A stretch of 11,069 bases of DNA from an uncultured Rhodospirillales bacterium (GTDB taxonomy: Bacteria; Pseudomonadota; Alphaproteobacteria; RF32; CAG-239). Where the stretch lies: NCBI GenBank assembly GCA_902795665.1, contig CADBMA010000049.1, positions 1 to 11,069 on the forward strand, given 5' to 3'. The position numbers and the translations under genes are program-made. Of the stretch, positions 1-7,035 are shown piece by piece. Within the stretch, counting starts at the first letter, position 1. Each line of letters opens with the position of its first letter. Below the pieces are notes generated by a model, which saw only the letters and a program-made list of their open reading frames with translations, searched no databases and was not told where the DNA came from.

Positions 1-243
1 GGCAAAGCCATATTTTTGTAATGCCGGATATAATATATCTCCGGCGTAATCATTAGTAAACGGTCTGCCGGTTTGGTTGGCACCGTTCAACCCCGGAGCC
101 ATTCCTACCACTAAAATTTCCGCATCGATACTACCGAATGAAGGAACCGGCGCATTAAAATAGTGCGGAAACTGTTTTTGGTTATTATTGCGAAAGTCCG
201 TCAAACGCGGGCATAAATTGCAATCAAAATTCGGGCAAAGCAT
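1..243 (-). CDS. Uracil-DNA glycosylase, family 5 (UdgB type), C-terminus cut by window edge
   Basis: Removes uracil, and in family 5 also hypoxanthine and other damaged bases, from DNA as the first step of base excision repair. Only the first 81 residues are present and the frame is open to the window edge. The N-terminus has C3, C8 and C11 in the C-x4-C-x2-C arrangement with P12-R13-L after it, as expected for the N-terminal [4Fe-4S] ligands of Fe-S UDGs. Next comes an N-A-P-V-P-x-F-G stretch, and then the motif G-M-A-P-G-x-x-G-A-N-Q-T-G-R-P-F-T, which matches the family 5 uracil-pocket motif (no Asp or Asn in the catalytic place, unlike families 1 and 4). The start at 243 is preceded by GGAG about 6 nt upstream; an in-frame ATG at 255-253 overlaps that site and has no ribosome site of its own. 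It is divergent from the outer-membrane protein gene. Confidence 0.88.
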   Translation of the reverse strand, partial: MLCPNFDCNLCPRLTDFRNNNQKQFPHYFNAPVPSFGSIDAEILVVGMAPGLNGANQTGRPFTNDYAGDILYPALQKYGFA

Positions 244-369
244 AAAATTCTCCATTTTTTTCAAATTTAGCATATTTTTTTTTATTTGCACCCTTTAATT
301 TGCGATAAATCAACATACATTAAAAACGACTACTTAATTAATATCTGTTTAATTAAATGGAGTTTGAAT

Positions 370-930
370 ATGAAAAAAATATTACTTTTGGCAGGTGTTG
401 CTACTCTATTCTCAATGAATGCCAACGCCTATCACTTTAACAATAAAGACATCAGACCATATGTAGGTATGGATTATGTTTATTCTTACGCTAATTATAA
501 GGATCTTGATCGCAAGCCTGAACGCAGTTATAATTCTATTGCCGGTAATATCGGTGCGCAGATGTGGACATATTTTGGTCCGGAGTTTTATTATCAATAT
601 GCATTTAAGCGCACTTCTTTTAAAGGTGCCGATAAAGTGAAAAATCGCTTTTACAGCTACGGCATGGACATGATTGGATATATGCCACTGGGGTGCGAAG
701 GAAAGTTCAATGCTCTGGGCTCAATAGGCTTGGGTGATTATAATGTTAAAACCAGACATCACCATCACAGCAATGACACCAACAAAATCGGGTATCGTTT
801 CGGTTTGGGTGCCATGTATAATCTAACCGACAACATTTCAGCCCGCATAATGGGCAGATATGACTATGTCGGAACCAAATATCTTGATGATATTTGGGAA
901 ATGACTGCTGGTCTGAGATATACTTTTTAG
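370..930 (+). CDS. Small outer-membrane beta-barrel protein
   Basis: Predicted 186-residue outer-membrane protein of OmpA/OmpX-like barrel size. Residues 1-20 form a typical Sec signal peptide (two Lys, then a hydrophobic core, ending A-N-A before Y21). The mature part alternates short amphipathic strands rich in Tyr, Phe and Gly, and the protein ends Y-T-F, the terminal aromatic signal recognised by the BAM complex. About eight strands fit the mature length of 166 residues. A loop around 127-138 holds four consecutive His (130-133), and there is one Cys (109). I chose the ATG at 370 because GGAG lies 7 nt upstream and the signal peptide begins there; the frame is open further upstream but that extension makes no sense as an export signal. 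It is a single-gene unit closed by a strong terminator. The barrel class is clear; the specific function is not. Confidence 0.8.
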   Translation: MKKILLLAGVATLFSMNANAYHFNNKDIRPYVGMDYVYSYANYKDLDRKPERSYNSIAGNIGAQMWTYFGPEFYYQYAFKRTSFKGADKVKNRFYSYGMDMIGYMPLGCEGKFNALGSIGLGDYNVKTRHHHHSNDTNKIGYRFGLGAMYNLTDNISARIMGRYDYVGTKYLDDIWEMTAGLRYTF

Positions 931-940
931 TTTGATTGAC

Positions 941-972
941 AAAGCCCCTCATTCTGTTTGAGGGGCTTTTTT
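941..972 (+). terminator. Rho-independent terminator after the outer-membrane protein gene
   Basis: An 11-bp perfect stem, AAAGCCCCTCA (941-951) with TGAGGGGCTTT (959-969), has a 7-nt loop and ends in a run of T. It lies 10 nt after the stop codon of the barrel protein. Confidence 0.93.
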
Positions 973-1086
973 ATAATCCTGTTTTTAAGCCGACAACTTT
1001 GTTAATAAATATAATATTGATATTTTAATTCATCAAAGATTATGCAACAGTGTAGATGGTTGTCAAACATTAGAGGATATATCTTG

Positions 1087-1359
1087 ATGAATATTATCGG
1101 TGAAGCTTTAGGATATTTGGCAGGAATTTGCACTGCAATTGTATTTTTGCCTCAAACCATAAAAACCATAAGAGACCACAATGTCAGCGGTTTGTCTTTA
1201 TCAAGTTATATCATTTATTGCATAGGAATGATATCTTGGATATTATACGGAGTGTATCTGCACTCTATACAGATGATGTTTTTTAATTCGGTATCTCTCT
1301 TTTTTGCCGCAATCATACTATATATGATTATCTCAAACCAACGCAAAAAAAACAAATAA
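1087..1359 (+). CDS. SemiSWEET family sugar transporter
   Basis: A 90-residue membrane protein of the SemiSWEET (MtN3/saliva, PQ-loop) family. Members work as homodimers and let mono- or disaccharides cross the inner membrane down their gradient. Three transmembrane helices are visible (about 5-23, 38-57 and 61-83). Helix 1 ends in the family's F-L-P-Q hinge (P22, Q23) followed by T-I-K-T. W51 and N67 fall where the substrate-lining Trp and Asn of characterised SemiSWEETs lie (Trp48 and Asn64 in the Leptospira protein, a constant offset of 3). The length fits the 85-95 residue norm. The ATG at 1087 is chosen because AGAGGA (1072-1077) lies 9 nt upstream; the frame is open upstream, but those 15 residues are not part of the family. 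The stop codon is 1 bp from the stop of the convergent deaminase gene. The substrate cannot be read from sequence. Confidence 0.9.
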   Translation: MNIIGEALGYLAGICTAIVFLPQTIKTIRDHNVSGLSLSSYIIYCIGMISWILYGVYLHSIQMMFFNSVSLFFAAIILYMIISNQRKKNK

Positions 1360-1360
1360 A

Positions 1361-1906
1361 CTATTTTCGTTCAGGCTGATAGACAGTATTGCCGTTTTTT
1401 ACATAATCGTGCAAAACTTTTTTGCCGGCTTCTGTTTCAATATTTCCATAAACGCTTATGCCGCGCTTTTTAAACTCGTCAAACCAGTTGGGTTTGAAAC
1501 CTTCATCAAAACCGGTAATTTGTTCAACTTCTTTTGACGGCACACCATAATAAACCGCCTTAATTCCGGACCACATAATTCCGCCGATGCACATCATGCA
1601 TGGCTCTGACGTCACATACAAACTCAGATTATGAGATGATAAATCATAGGTTCCGAGAGCTTTTTCAGCAGCTTTTATTGCATTCATTTCTGCATGATTG
1701 TTGCTGCATAGCTCCCCCACCACACTATTGGCAGTTTGGGCAACTAAATGGCCATTTTCATCATAAACTGCTGCCAGAAACGGTCCGGAGCCGGCAGCAA
1801 TATAATCGGGCATTGCAGCCTGCAAGGCCAAAATAATCTCTCGAGCGTTTTGCAGTTTTTGCGGATTGATTTCCTCATTGGCAATAACATCATTATTATG
1901 TGACAT
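1361..1906 (-). CDS. Nucleoside deaminase (zinc-dependent, guanine/cytosine-deaminase-like)
   Basis: A 181-residue member of the cytidine/deoxycytidylate deaminase superfamily (COG0590 type), expected to hydrolyse the exocyclic amine of a purine or pyrimidine base or nucleoside in the cytosol. The zinc and catalytic set is complete: H71-A-E73 (His ligand and proton-shuttling Glu) and P102-C103-M-M-C106 (two Cys ligands). The G-P-F motif at 41-43 and the G-F-D-E-G-F segment near 138 are more like guanine deaminase (GuaD) relatives than the tRNA editor TadA, whose D-P-T-A-H-A-E context is absent. The start at 1906 has GAGGAG 10 nt upstream; a TTG at 1924 would overlap that site. It converges on the SemiSWEET gene and is divergent from the TcdA-like gene, with about 220 bp between the two starts. 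Substrate is uncertain. Confidence 0.85.
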   Translation of the reverse strand: MSHNNDVIANEEINPQKLQNAREIILALQAAMPDYIAAGSGPFLAAVYDENGHLVAQTANSVVGELCSNNHAEMNAIKAAEKALGTYDLSSHNLSLYVTSEPCMMCIGGIMWSGIKAVYYGVPSKEVEQITGFDEGFKPNWFDEFKKRGISVYGNIETEAGKKVLHDYVKNGNTVYQPERK

Positions 1907-2125
1907 TTTATTAAATCTCCTCAAGATAACCGGTATATTTTATCTCATAAAAATTATTTATTCATTAACAATATAAACATTTATAACTCAGGTAAAAAAA
2001 CATCGTTTAACTCTTGATAATATGAATTTTATTTGTTTGCGTCGGTTTGTTTGGTGTTGTTTTTTTTCTTGCAATATTGGAAATTATGCAATATTTAGGT
2101 TGTGTTTTTTATATTGAGGAATGGA

Positions 2126-2845
2126 ATGTCGGAGCAATTTTCACGCACAAAATTACTTTTGGGAGAAGCTGCGCTGCAAAAGCTGGCTCAATCTCATGTT
2201 GCCGTTTTTGGAATTGGCGGCGTCGGAGGATATGCAGTGGAGGCACTGGCGCGTTCCGGTGTTGGAAAATTGGACTTGATTGACAATGATACAGTGGCGC
2301 TGTCCAATCTCAATCGTCAAATTATTGCCACCCATAAGACTCTCGGAAAATATAAAGTTGATATTGCCGCAGAAAGAATTGCCGAGATAAACCCACAATG
2401 TCAGGTCAAAACTTTTAAGACTTTTTATCTTCCCGACAATAAAGATGAGTTTAATTTTAAACAATATGATTACATTATTGACGCCATTGATACAGTGACC
2501 GGCAAAATCGGTCTGGTAATGGCCGCAAATGAGGCAGAAATTCCGATTATTTCGGCAATGGGCGCTGGAAACAAAGTCAATCCGGCAGCGTTTGAAGTTG
2601 CGGATATTTATCAAACCTCAGTTTGCCCTCTGGCGCATGTTATGCGTAAAGAATTACGCAGACGCGGTATTGAGCGTTTGAAAGTAGTGTATTCGAAAGA
2701 AAAACCCATTATATCACGCTCTGCGATAACTGAAAACACCAACGGCAAAATGCCTCCGGGGTCTACGGCCTTTGTTCCGCCGATTGTCGGCATGATTATG
2801 GCCGGCGAAGTCATCAAAGATTTAATTGATTTCAATGATGAGTAG
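2126..2845 (+). CDS. tcdA: tRNA threonylcarbamoyladenosine dehydratase (TcdA/CsdL, ThiF-E1 fold)
   Basis: Activates the threonylcarbamoyl side chain of t6A37 in ANN-reading tRNAs with ATP and dehydrates it to the cyclic form (ct6A). The 239-residue protein shows the E1-like Rossmann fold: G29-I-G-G-V-G34 nucleotide loop, acidic D53/D55 at the end of strand 2, S60-N-L-N-R-Q65 arginine motif, D119-A-I-D-T-V before K127, and the family-typical G-A-G-N-K (146-150) and C167-P-L-A segments. Together these separate TcdA from ThiF, MoeB and ubiquitin-type E1 proteins. The start at 2126 has GAGGA 5 nt upstream; earlier codons in the open frame precede the ribosome site. The E. coli protein is about 268 residues with a hydrophobic C-terminal tail; here the protein ends about 30 residues earlier, so a soluble form is likely. 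It converges on the AI-2E gene with only 25 bp between stops and no visible terminator. Confidence 0.9.
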   Translation: MSEQFSRTKLLLGEAALQKLAQSHVAVFGIGGVGGYAVEALARSGVGKLDLIDNDTVALSNLNRQIIATHKTLGKYKVDIAAERIAEINPQCQVKTFKTFYLPDNKDEFNFKQYDYIIDAIDTVTGKIGLVMAANEAEIPIISAMGAGNKVNPAAFEVADIYQTSVCPLAHVMRKELRRRGIERLKVVYSKEKPIISRSAITENTNGKMPPGSTAFVPPIVGMIMAGEVIKDLIDFNDE

Positions 2846-2870
2846 ATATTGCTCTGGGAAGACTTGAAAG

Positions 2871-3932
2871 TTATTTCAGATATAAATCACTCTTTTTGTA
2901 ATTTTCGATTGCATGGCGCAGCAAAACGCCTATAATTGCCGCCACCGGAACCGCAATCATTAATCCGAGAAATCCTAACAAAACTCCTCCTGAAAGCAAG
3001 GCAAACATAATCCACACCGGATGCAATCCAACGCTGTCGCCTACCAATTTCGGAGTTAAGAAATTGCCTTCCAAAAATTGTCCGACCAAAAACACGCCAA
3101 CCACCGCGGCAAATGGCGGCCAAGTATTGAACTGAGCAAAGGCCAAAGCCATACTCATCAAAAATCCGGAAATGGAACCGACATACGGGATAAACGAAAT
3201 TAAACCAGCCAAAAATCCAACCATTAATCCCAAATCTAGACCGCACAAATGCAACCCGATGGCATAAAAAGTTCCCAATATCAGGCAAACGCTAAACTGA
3301 CCGCGTAAAAATCCGGCCAATGTGCGATCTATCTCTTTGGCTTGTAGTTCTATTGAGGCTTTTGAGCTTTTGGGCAGCAGGTCGCGTATTTTGGCGATAA
3401 AATGCTTCCAATCCCGCAGCATATAAAATGCCACAACCGGAGTGATGAGCAATAACGAAATAAGGTTGATAAGAGCCATACCGCCGGAGACCACGCTTTT
3501 AATTACCGTGCCGAACAGCTTGAGATTATTTGACATATTATCACGCAAATAATTTTTGATTGATTCGGCTTCCAGAGAGGGAAAATCATTCTGCAATTTT
3601 ATCAGCATGGGCTCCATCTTCCGCATTAAAGCGGCAACATAATTAGGTACCGCGGCAATAAATGTGCTGATTTGACTATTAATCATATTAAACAACAGAA
3701 CAATTGCCGGCACAGCCAAAATGATAACCAATAACATTACTAAAATGGTTGCCAAAGTGCGGTTCAGACCCATTTTTTCAAGCCGTCCGGCTAATGGATC
3801 AAGCAGATAACCGATGATAATGCCGGCAACAAAAGGCAATAATACGGAACGCAGCACATAAGTTGCCGCTCCAAAGGTTAGCACTAAAACCGTCCATATC
3901 ATCCAATTTGATTTTGTATTAATTTTAGGCAT
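2871..3932 (-). CDS. AI-2E family transporter (PerM/YdiK-like membrane protein)
   Basis: A 353-residue inner-membrane protein of the AI-2E/UPF0118 family. Despite the family name, members have been linked to several roles, including export of AI-2 signals and Na+/H+ exchange, so the substrate is open. The order is typical: paired N-terminal helices (about 12-40) leading to G-Y-L-L-D-P-L, a helix pair around 60-85, a soluble region (about 90-150) predicted to extend from the membrane, then a C-terminal bundle carrying the family signatures around F-I-P-Y-V-G and L-T-P-K-L-V-G-D-S-V-G-L-H-P-V-W. The start lies 1 nt after the TGA of the upstream gene, and its GGGAG ribosome site is inside that gene, so the two are translationally coupled. 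In other proteobacteria this family often sits near hda; there is no hda here. Confidence 0.88.
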   Translation of the reverse strand: MPKINTKSNWMIWTVLVLTFGAATYVLRSVLLPFVAGIIIGYLLDPLAGRLEKMGLNRTLATILVMLLVIILAVPAIVLLFNMINSQISTFIAAVPNYVAALMRKMEPMLIKLQNDFPSLEAESIKNYLRDNMSNNLKLFGTVIKSVVSGGMALINLISLLLITPVVAFYMLRDWKHFIAKIRDLLPKSSKASIELQAKEIDRTLAGFLRGQFSVCLILGTFYAIGLHLCGLDLGLMVGFLAGLISFIPYVGSISGFLMSMALAFAQFNTWPPFAAVVGVFLVGQFLEGNFLTPKLVGDSVGLHPVWIMFALLSGGVLLGFLGLMIAVPVAAIIGVLLRHAIENYKKSDLYLK

Positions 3933-3933
3933 A

Positions 3934-4560
3934 TCATTCTCCCATCGGCGCAGTGATGTTTGCGCTTAATATATAAATATTACCGCTCTTGCGCAACATC
4001 AACCCTATATTTGCAACATCATGCTCCAATGATGTCGCTTCACCTCTGTATATAATGCGAAACTGCACTTTTTGCCGCGCCATAGCAACCAATTCTACAT
4101 CTTCTACATTTTTGATGTTTTTGATTTTTTTCTGCACATCTATCCACTCTGACAGGTTTGTAAAAATATACAAAGTGTCAACAGAGGTCAACGGTAACTC
4201 TTCTGACACTCCTTTTTCTTGCAGATATTGGCGCAAAATATCATCACGAACCGTAATTTTTAAGTTGGCAAGATATCTTACATCTGACGACTTTTCTTCT
4301 AGCACTGTCGCTTCTTTGATAAAATATGACACTTGTTCGTTGCTGAGATTGTTCAATATGGCAAAACCGCGTTCGTCAGTAAATTCCGGAGCGGCATTAT
4401 TCAGCGCTTGACGGTTGGCTTGCATCATAGCCTTTTCTCTAGCTACCGCCGCATTAATATCAGTTACATCAACATTAACAACATAGCTGTATTTATCGTC
4501 GGCTTGTGCCTGAAAACACCAAAAACCAAGAATTAGTATTAAAATTCGATAATATCTCAT
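3934..4560 (-). CDS. Exported DUF2066-like protein of unknown function
   Basis: A 208-residue protein with a clear Sec signal peptide: residues 1-20, hydrophobic core R-I-L-I-L-I-L-G-F, cleavage after A-Q-A, then D-D-K. The mature region starts with a strand-like Y-V-V-N-V-D-V segment and an Ala-rich helix (about 34-58) full of small residues and Arg/Lys. The C-terminal half alternates strands and charged helices (D-V-Q-K-K-I-K-N-I-K-N) and ends in hydrophobic N-I-Y-I-L-S-A-N-I. This layout and the linkage to an AI-2E protein fit DUF2066 (COG3249), a periplasmic family of unknown role; the assignment is from architecture and context, not a strong motif. The start at 4560 has GGGAG 6 nt upstream. 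It is the first gene of a two-gene operon and divergent from pta. Confidence 0.6.
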   Translation of the reverse strand: MRYYRILILILGFWCFQAQADDKYSYVVNVDVTDINAAVAREKAMMQANRQALNNAAPEFTDERGFAILNNLSNEQVSYFIKEATVLEEKSSDVRYLANLKITVRDDILRQYLQEKGVSEELPLTSVDTLYIFTNLSEWIDVQKKIKNIKNVEDVELVAMARQKVQFRIIYRGEATSLEHDVANIGLMLRKSGNIYILSANITAPMGE

Positions 4561-4693
4561 TTTGCTCTCCCATTGAACAATACTGTTTTGAATACTAGAT
4601 TAATTTATCACAAAAAGCAAAAGTTTTTATAGACTTTTTTATCAAATAGTTGTTTATTACCGATAGTTTAATTTAACAAAATAGGAGTGCCTG

Positions 4694-5698
4694 ATGACAC
4701 AAACCGCTTTTATACAGAAAATCATACACAAAGCTCAAAAGGATATTAAGACTATTGTTCTTCCGGAAGGAGAAGATAAACGTATCCTGCAAGCAGCCCA
4801 TGAAGTTGCGGCTGCTAAATTTGCCAAAATAATCATTCTTGGTAATATAAAGAGTATTAATGATTATTTTGCTGAGCAAGGATGGAGTACTGACGGGATT
4901 GAAATTATTGAGCCTGAAAAATCACCAAAGTTTAATAAATATGCTGACTTATTTTACGAACTGCGTAAAGAGAAAGGTGTTTCTAAGGAAGATGCTCTAA
5001 GGCAAATGAATAATTATAATTATTTCGGCACAATGATGATTAAGGCCGGTGATGCCGATGGTATGGTATCCGGCGCAAACCATTCTACTGCTGACACAGT
5101 TCGCCCTGCACTGCAGATTATTAAATCAAAGAAAAAAGGACGTTCGGTATCTTCGGCATTTATTATTGTGGCAAAAGATCAGCCTTTTGTCTTTTCAGAT
5201 TGTGCGGTTATTATTGATCCATCTGCACAAGAGTTGGCCGATATTGCTATTGACGCAGCGGAAACCGCCATTCAATTTGATATTGCGCCAAATGTGGCTA
5301 TGCTGTCTTTTTCTACAAAAGGATCCGCCAAACATGAAAAAGTTGACAAAGTGGTTGAAGCTACCAAATTGGCTCAACAGCAGATTGAGCTTCCAGAATA
5401 TTGTCACTTGGGCATAAAACTTGATGGAGATCTTCAGCTTGATGCTGCAGTAGATGCCGTGGTTGCTGAGAAAAAAGCACCAAACAGCAATGTGGCCGGT
5501 CAAGCACGGGTTTTGATATTTCCGGATATAAATGCCGGAAACATAGGCTACAAACTCTGTCAGCGTCTGGGGGGAGCAGAAGCTTACGGACCGTTTTTAC
5601 AAGGGCTGAATGCTCCGGTAAATGATTTATCCCGCGGAGCCTTGGTGGAAGATATTGTCGGCATGATTGCCATTACTTGTGTACAAGCTCAAAAATAA
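4694..5698 (+). CDS. pta: Phosphate acetyltransferase
   Basis: Converts acetyl-CoA and phosphate to acetyl phosphate and CoA in the cytosol, the first half of overflow acetate production or, in reverse, acetate assimilation. At 334 residues it is the short, single-domain form (like those of Thermotoga, Methanosarcina and many Firmicutes), without the long N-terminal regulatory domain of E. coli Pta. Visible family blocks, in order: L-P-E-G-E-D-K-R (23-30), F-G-T-M-M-I-K-A-G-D-A-D-G-M-V-S-G-A (about 111-128), S-D-C-A-V-I-I-D-P-S, and N-A-G-N-I-G-Y-K followed by Q-R-L-G-G-A-E-A-Y-G-P. The start has AGGAG (4683-4687) 6 nt upstream. It is followed after 22 bp by ackA, the classic operon order. 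Confidence 0.95.
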   Translation: MTQTAFIQKIIHKAQKDIKTIVLPEGEDKRILQAAHEVAAAKFAKIIILGNIKSINDYFAEQGWSTDGIEIIEPEKSPKFNKYADLFYELRKEKGVSKEDALRQMNNYNYFGTMMIKAGDADGMVSGANHSTADTVRPALQIIKSKKKGRSVSSAFIIVAKDQPFVFSDCAVIIDPSAQELADIAIDAAETAIQFDIAPNVAMLSFSTKGSAKHEKVDKVVEATKLAQQQIELPEYCHLGIKLDGDLQLDAAVDAVVAEKKAPNSNVAGQARVLIFPDINAGNIGYKLCQRLGGAEAYGPFLQGLNAPVNDLSRGALVEDIVGMIAITCVQAQK

Positions 5699-5720
5699 AT
5701 AAATGTAAGGAATAAAATTC

Positions 5721-6905
5721 ATGGATAAAATTTTAGTTTTAAACTCAGGATCATCTTCTCTGAAATATCAATTGTTTAATATTGACGGCGACAATTATGA
5801 AGTAGTGGCTAAAGGTTTGGCCGAGCGTATCGGAATTGACGGCTCTTTTGTCAGCATCAAAATCGGCGATGGTGAAAAACAAGTTAAGGAAGTGGCTTTG
5901 ACTTCTCATCAAGAAGCCATTAAAGAGGTTTTCGACTTATTGTTGCAAGGTCCTTTGCATAGCCTTAGCGAACTTTCCGGCGTGGGGCATCGTGTTGTTC
6001 ACGGCGGTGAATATTTCAACCACTCGGTGTTAATTAATGATCAAGTGATTGAACGTATTACCGAGCTTTGTTCTTTGGCGCCTTTGCACAATCCGGCAGC
6101 ATTGCTGGGCATTAAGGCTGTTAAATCTCTGTTGCCTGATGTACCGCAAATTGCAGCTTTTGATACCGCTTTTCACCAGAGCATGAAACCGGAAGCCTAT
6201 ATGTATGCTCTGCCCAAAGAACAATATAAACAGTATAAAATCCGCCGCTACGGAGCGCACGGAACATCGCATCAATTTGTTGCCGAGGCTGCCCGCCAGC
6301 TTATCGGCAATCCGGAGCATAGCAAAATTATTACTTGTCATATCGGAAACGGTGCATCAATTACTGCGGTTAAAGATGGAAAATGTATTGATACATCTAT
6401 GGGCTTTACACCTCTGGCCGGAGTGGTTATGGGAACACGATCGGGTGATGTTGATCCGTTTATTCCTTTATATATTATGAAAACGCAGAATAAAACCGTT
6501 GATGAAGTGGATAATATGCTGAACAAGCAATCCGGAATGTTCGGCCTGTGCGGATATTCGGACAATCGTGATGTTGAGGTCAAATATTTTGCCGGTGACG
6601 AAGACGCAATTGTTGCCATGCAGGTTTATAGCTACAGCATTGTAAAGTACATTGGCGCTTATACTGCCGCAATGGGCGGAGTTGACGCCATTGTATTTAC
6701 CGGCGGTGTTGGTGAAAACGGCAGCGAAGTCCGCAAGTTGGTGTGTGATCGCTTGGCTTATATGGGAATTGAGTTGGATGAAGAAGCCAACAAACTGCGC
6801 GGTAAAACTATTGAAATTTCTAAAAAAGGTTCAAAAGTTCGCGTTTTTGTTATTCCGACCAATGAAGAATTGGTGATTGCACAAGATACAAAAAAGCTTA
6901 TTTAA
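5721..6905 (+). CDS. ackA: Acetate kinase
   Basis: Transfers the phosphoryl group of acetyl phosphate to ADP, giving acetate and ATP; with Pta it forms a substrate-level phosphorylation route that also sets the acetyl phosphate pool. The 394-residue length is normal. All acetokinase signatures are present: V-L-N8-S-G-S-S-S-L-K (ASKHA phosphate loop with the substrate Asn), G-H-R-V-V-H-G-G (Arg at the acetate site), A-F-D-T-A-F-H (catalytic Asp), Y-G-A-H-G-T-S-H, C-H-I-G-N-G-A-S, T-R-S-G-D-V-D-P and the adenine-binding F-T-G-G-V-G-E-N. The start has TAAGGA 9 nt upstream. It is the second gene of the pta-ackA operon and ends at a strong terminator. Confidence 0.97.
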   Translation: MDKILVLNSGSSSLKYQLFNIDGDNYEVVAKGLAERIGIDGSFVSIKIGDGEKQVKEVALTSHQEAIKEVFDLLLQGPLHSLSELSGVGHRVVHGGEYFNHSVLINDQVIERITELCSLAPLHNPAALLGIKAVKSLLPDVPQIAAFDTAFHQSMKPEAYMYALPKEQYKQYKIRRYGAHGTSHQFVAEAARQLIGNPEHSKIITCHIGNGASITAVKDGKCIDTSMGFTPLAGVVMGTRSGDVDPFIPLYIMKTQNKTVDEVDNMLNKQSGMFGLCGYSDNRDVEVKYFAGDEDAIVAMQVYSYSIVKYIGAYTAAMGGVDAIVFTGGVGENGSEVRKLVCDRLAYMGIELDEEANKLRGKTIEISKKGSKVRVFVIPTNEELVIAQDTKKLI

Positions 6906-6918
6906 GTATCACTATCAT

Positions 6919-6953
6919 AAGCCGCCGGTCAACAATCCGGCGGTTTTATTTTT
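6919..6953 (+). terminator. Rho-independent terminator of the pta-ackA operon
   Basis: CCGCCGG (6922-6928) pairs with CCGGCGG (6937-6943) around an 8-nt loop. The stem extends by a G-T wobble and two A-T pairs, and an interrupted T tract follows. It begins 14 nt after the ackA stop. Confidence 0.92.
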
Positions 6954-6974
6954 TCTTAAACACATAAAAAAGTC

Positions 6975-7005
6975 TTGACTTATAGCTAACTCTAAATGTT
7001 ATCAT
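6975..7005 (+). promoter_or_regulatory. Putative MerR-family promoter/operator (19-bp spacer with central dyad)
   Basis: A -35 element TTGACT (6975-6980) and a -10 element TATCAT (7000-7005) are separated by 19 bp, longer than the 16-18 bp that RNA polymerase prefers and the hallmark of promoters untwisted by MerR-family activators. An imperfect dyad, TTATAGCT|AACTCTAA (6980-6995), starts at the end of the -35 box. Its right half AACTCTAA equals the half-site I recall for AdhR/NmlR-type MerR regulators (TTAGAGTTAACTCTAA), and the left half differs from the perfect mirror at two of eight bases. The expected transcript start near 7012 leaves a short leader before the ribosome site at 7021. No merR-like gene is in the window. 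Confidence 0.6.
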
Positions 7006-7035
7006 GATCTATATAACTTGAGGAGGAACAATCAA

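Noticed and set aside
286..369. 28-residue N-terminal extension of the outer-membrane protein
   Set aside because: It would bury the signal peptide; GGAG and ATG at 370 give the normal start.
2047..2283. 78-residue plus-strand frame with a hydrophobic N-terminus overlapping the start of tcdA
   Set aside because: It lacks a ribosome site and its second half is the out-of-frame reading of tcdA. The tcdA frame carries all family motifs.
2846..2870. Possible shared terminator between the convergent tcdA and AI-2E genes
   Set aside because: No GC-containing hairpin with a T tract is visible in the 25-bp gap.
4561..4693. Promoters in the divergent DUF2066-like/pta spacer
   Set aside because: Only weak hexamers are present (for example TTGCTT, 17 bp, TAGTAT on the minus strand). 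They do not stand out from AT-rich background.
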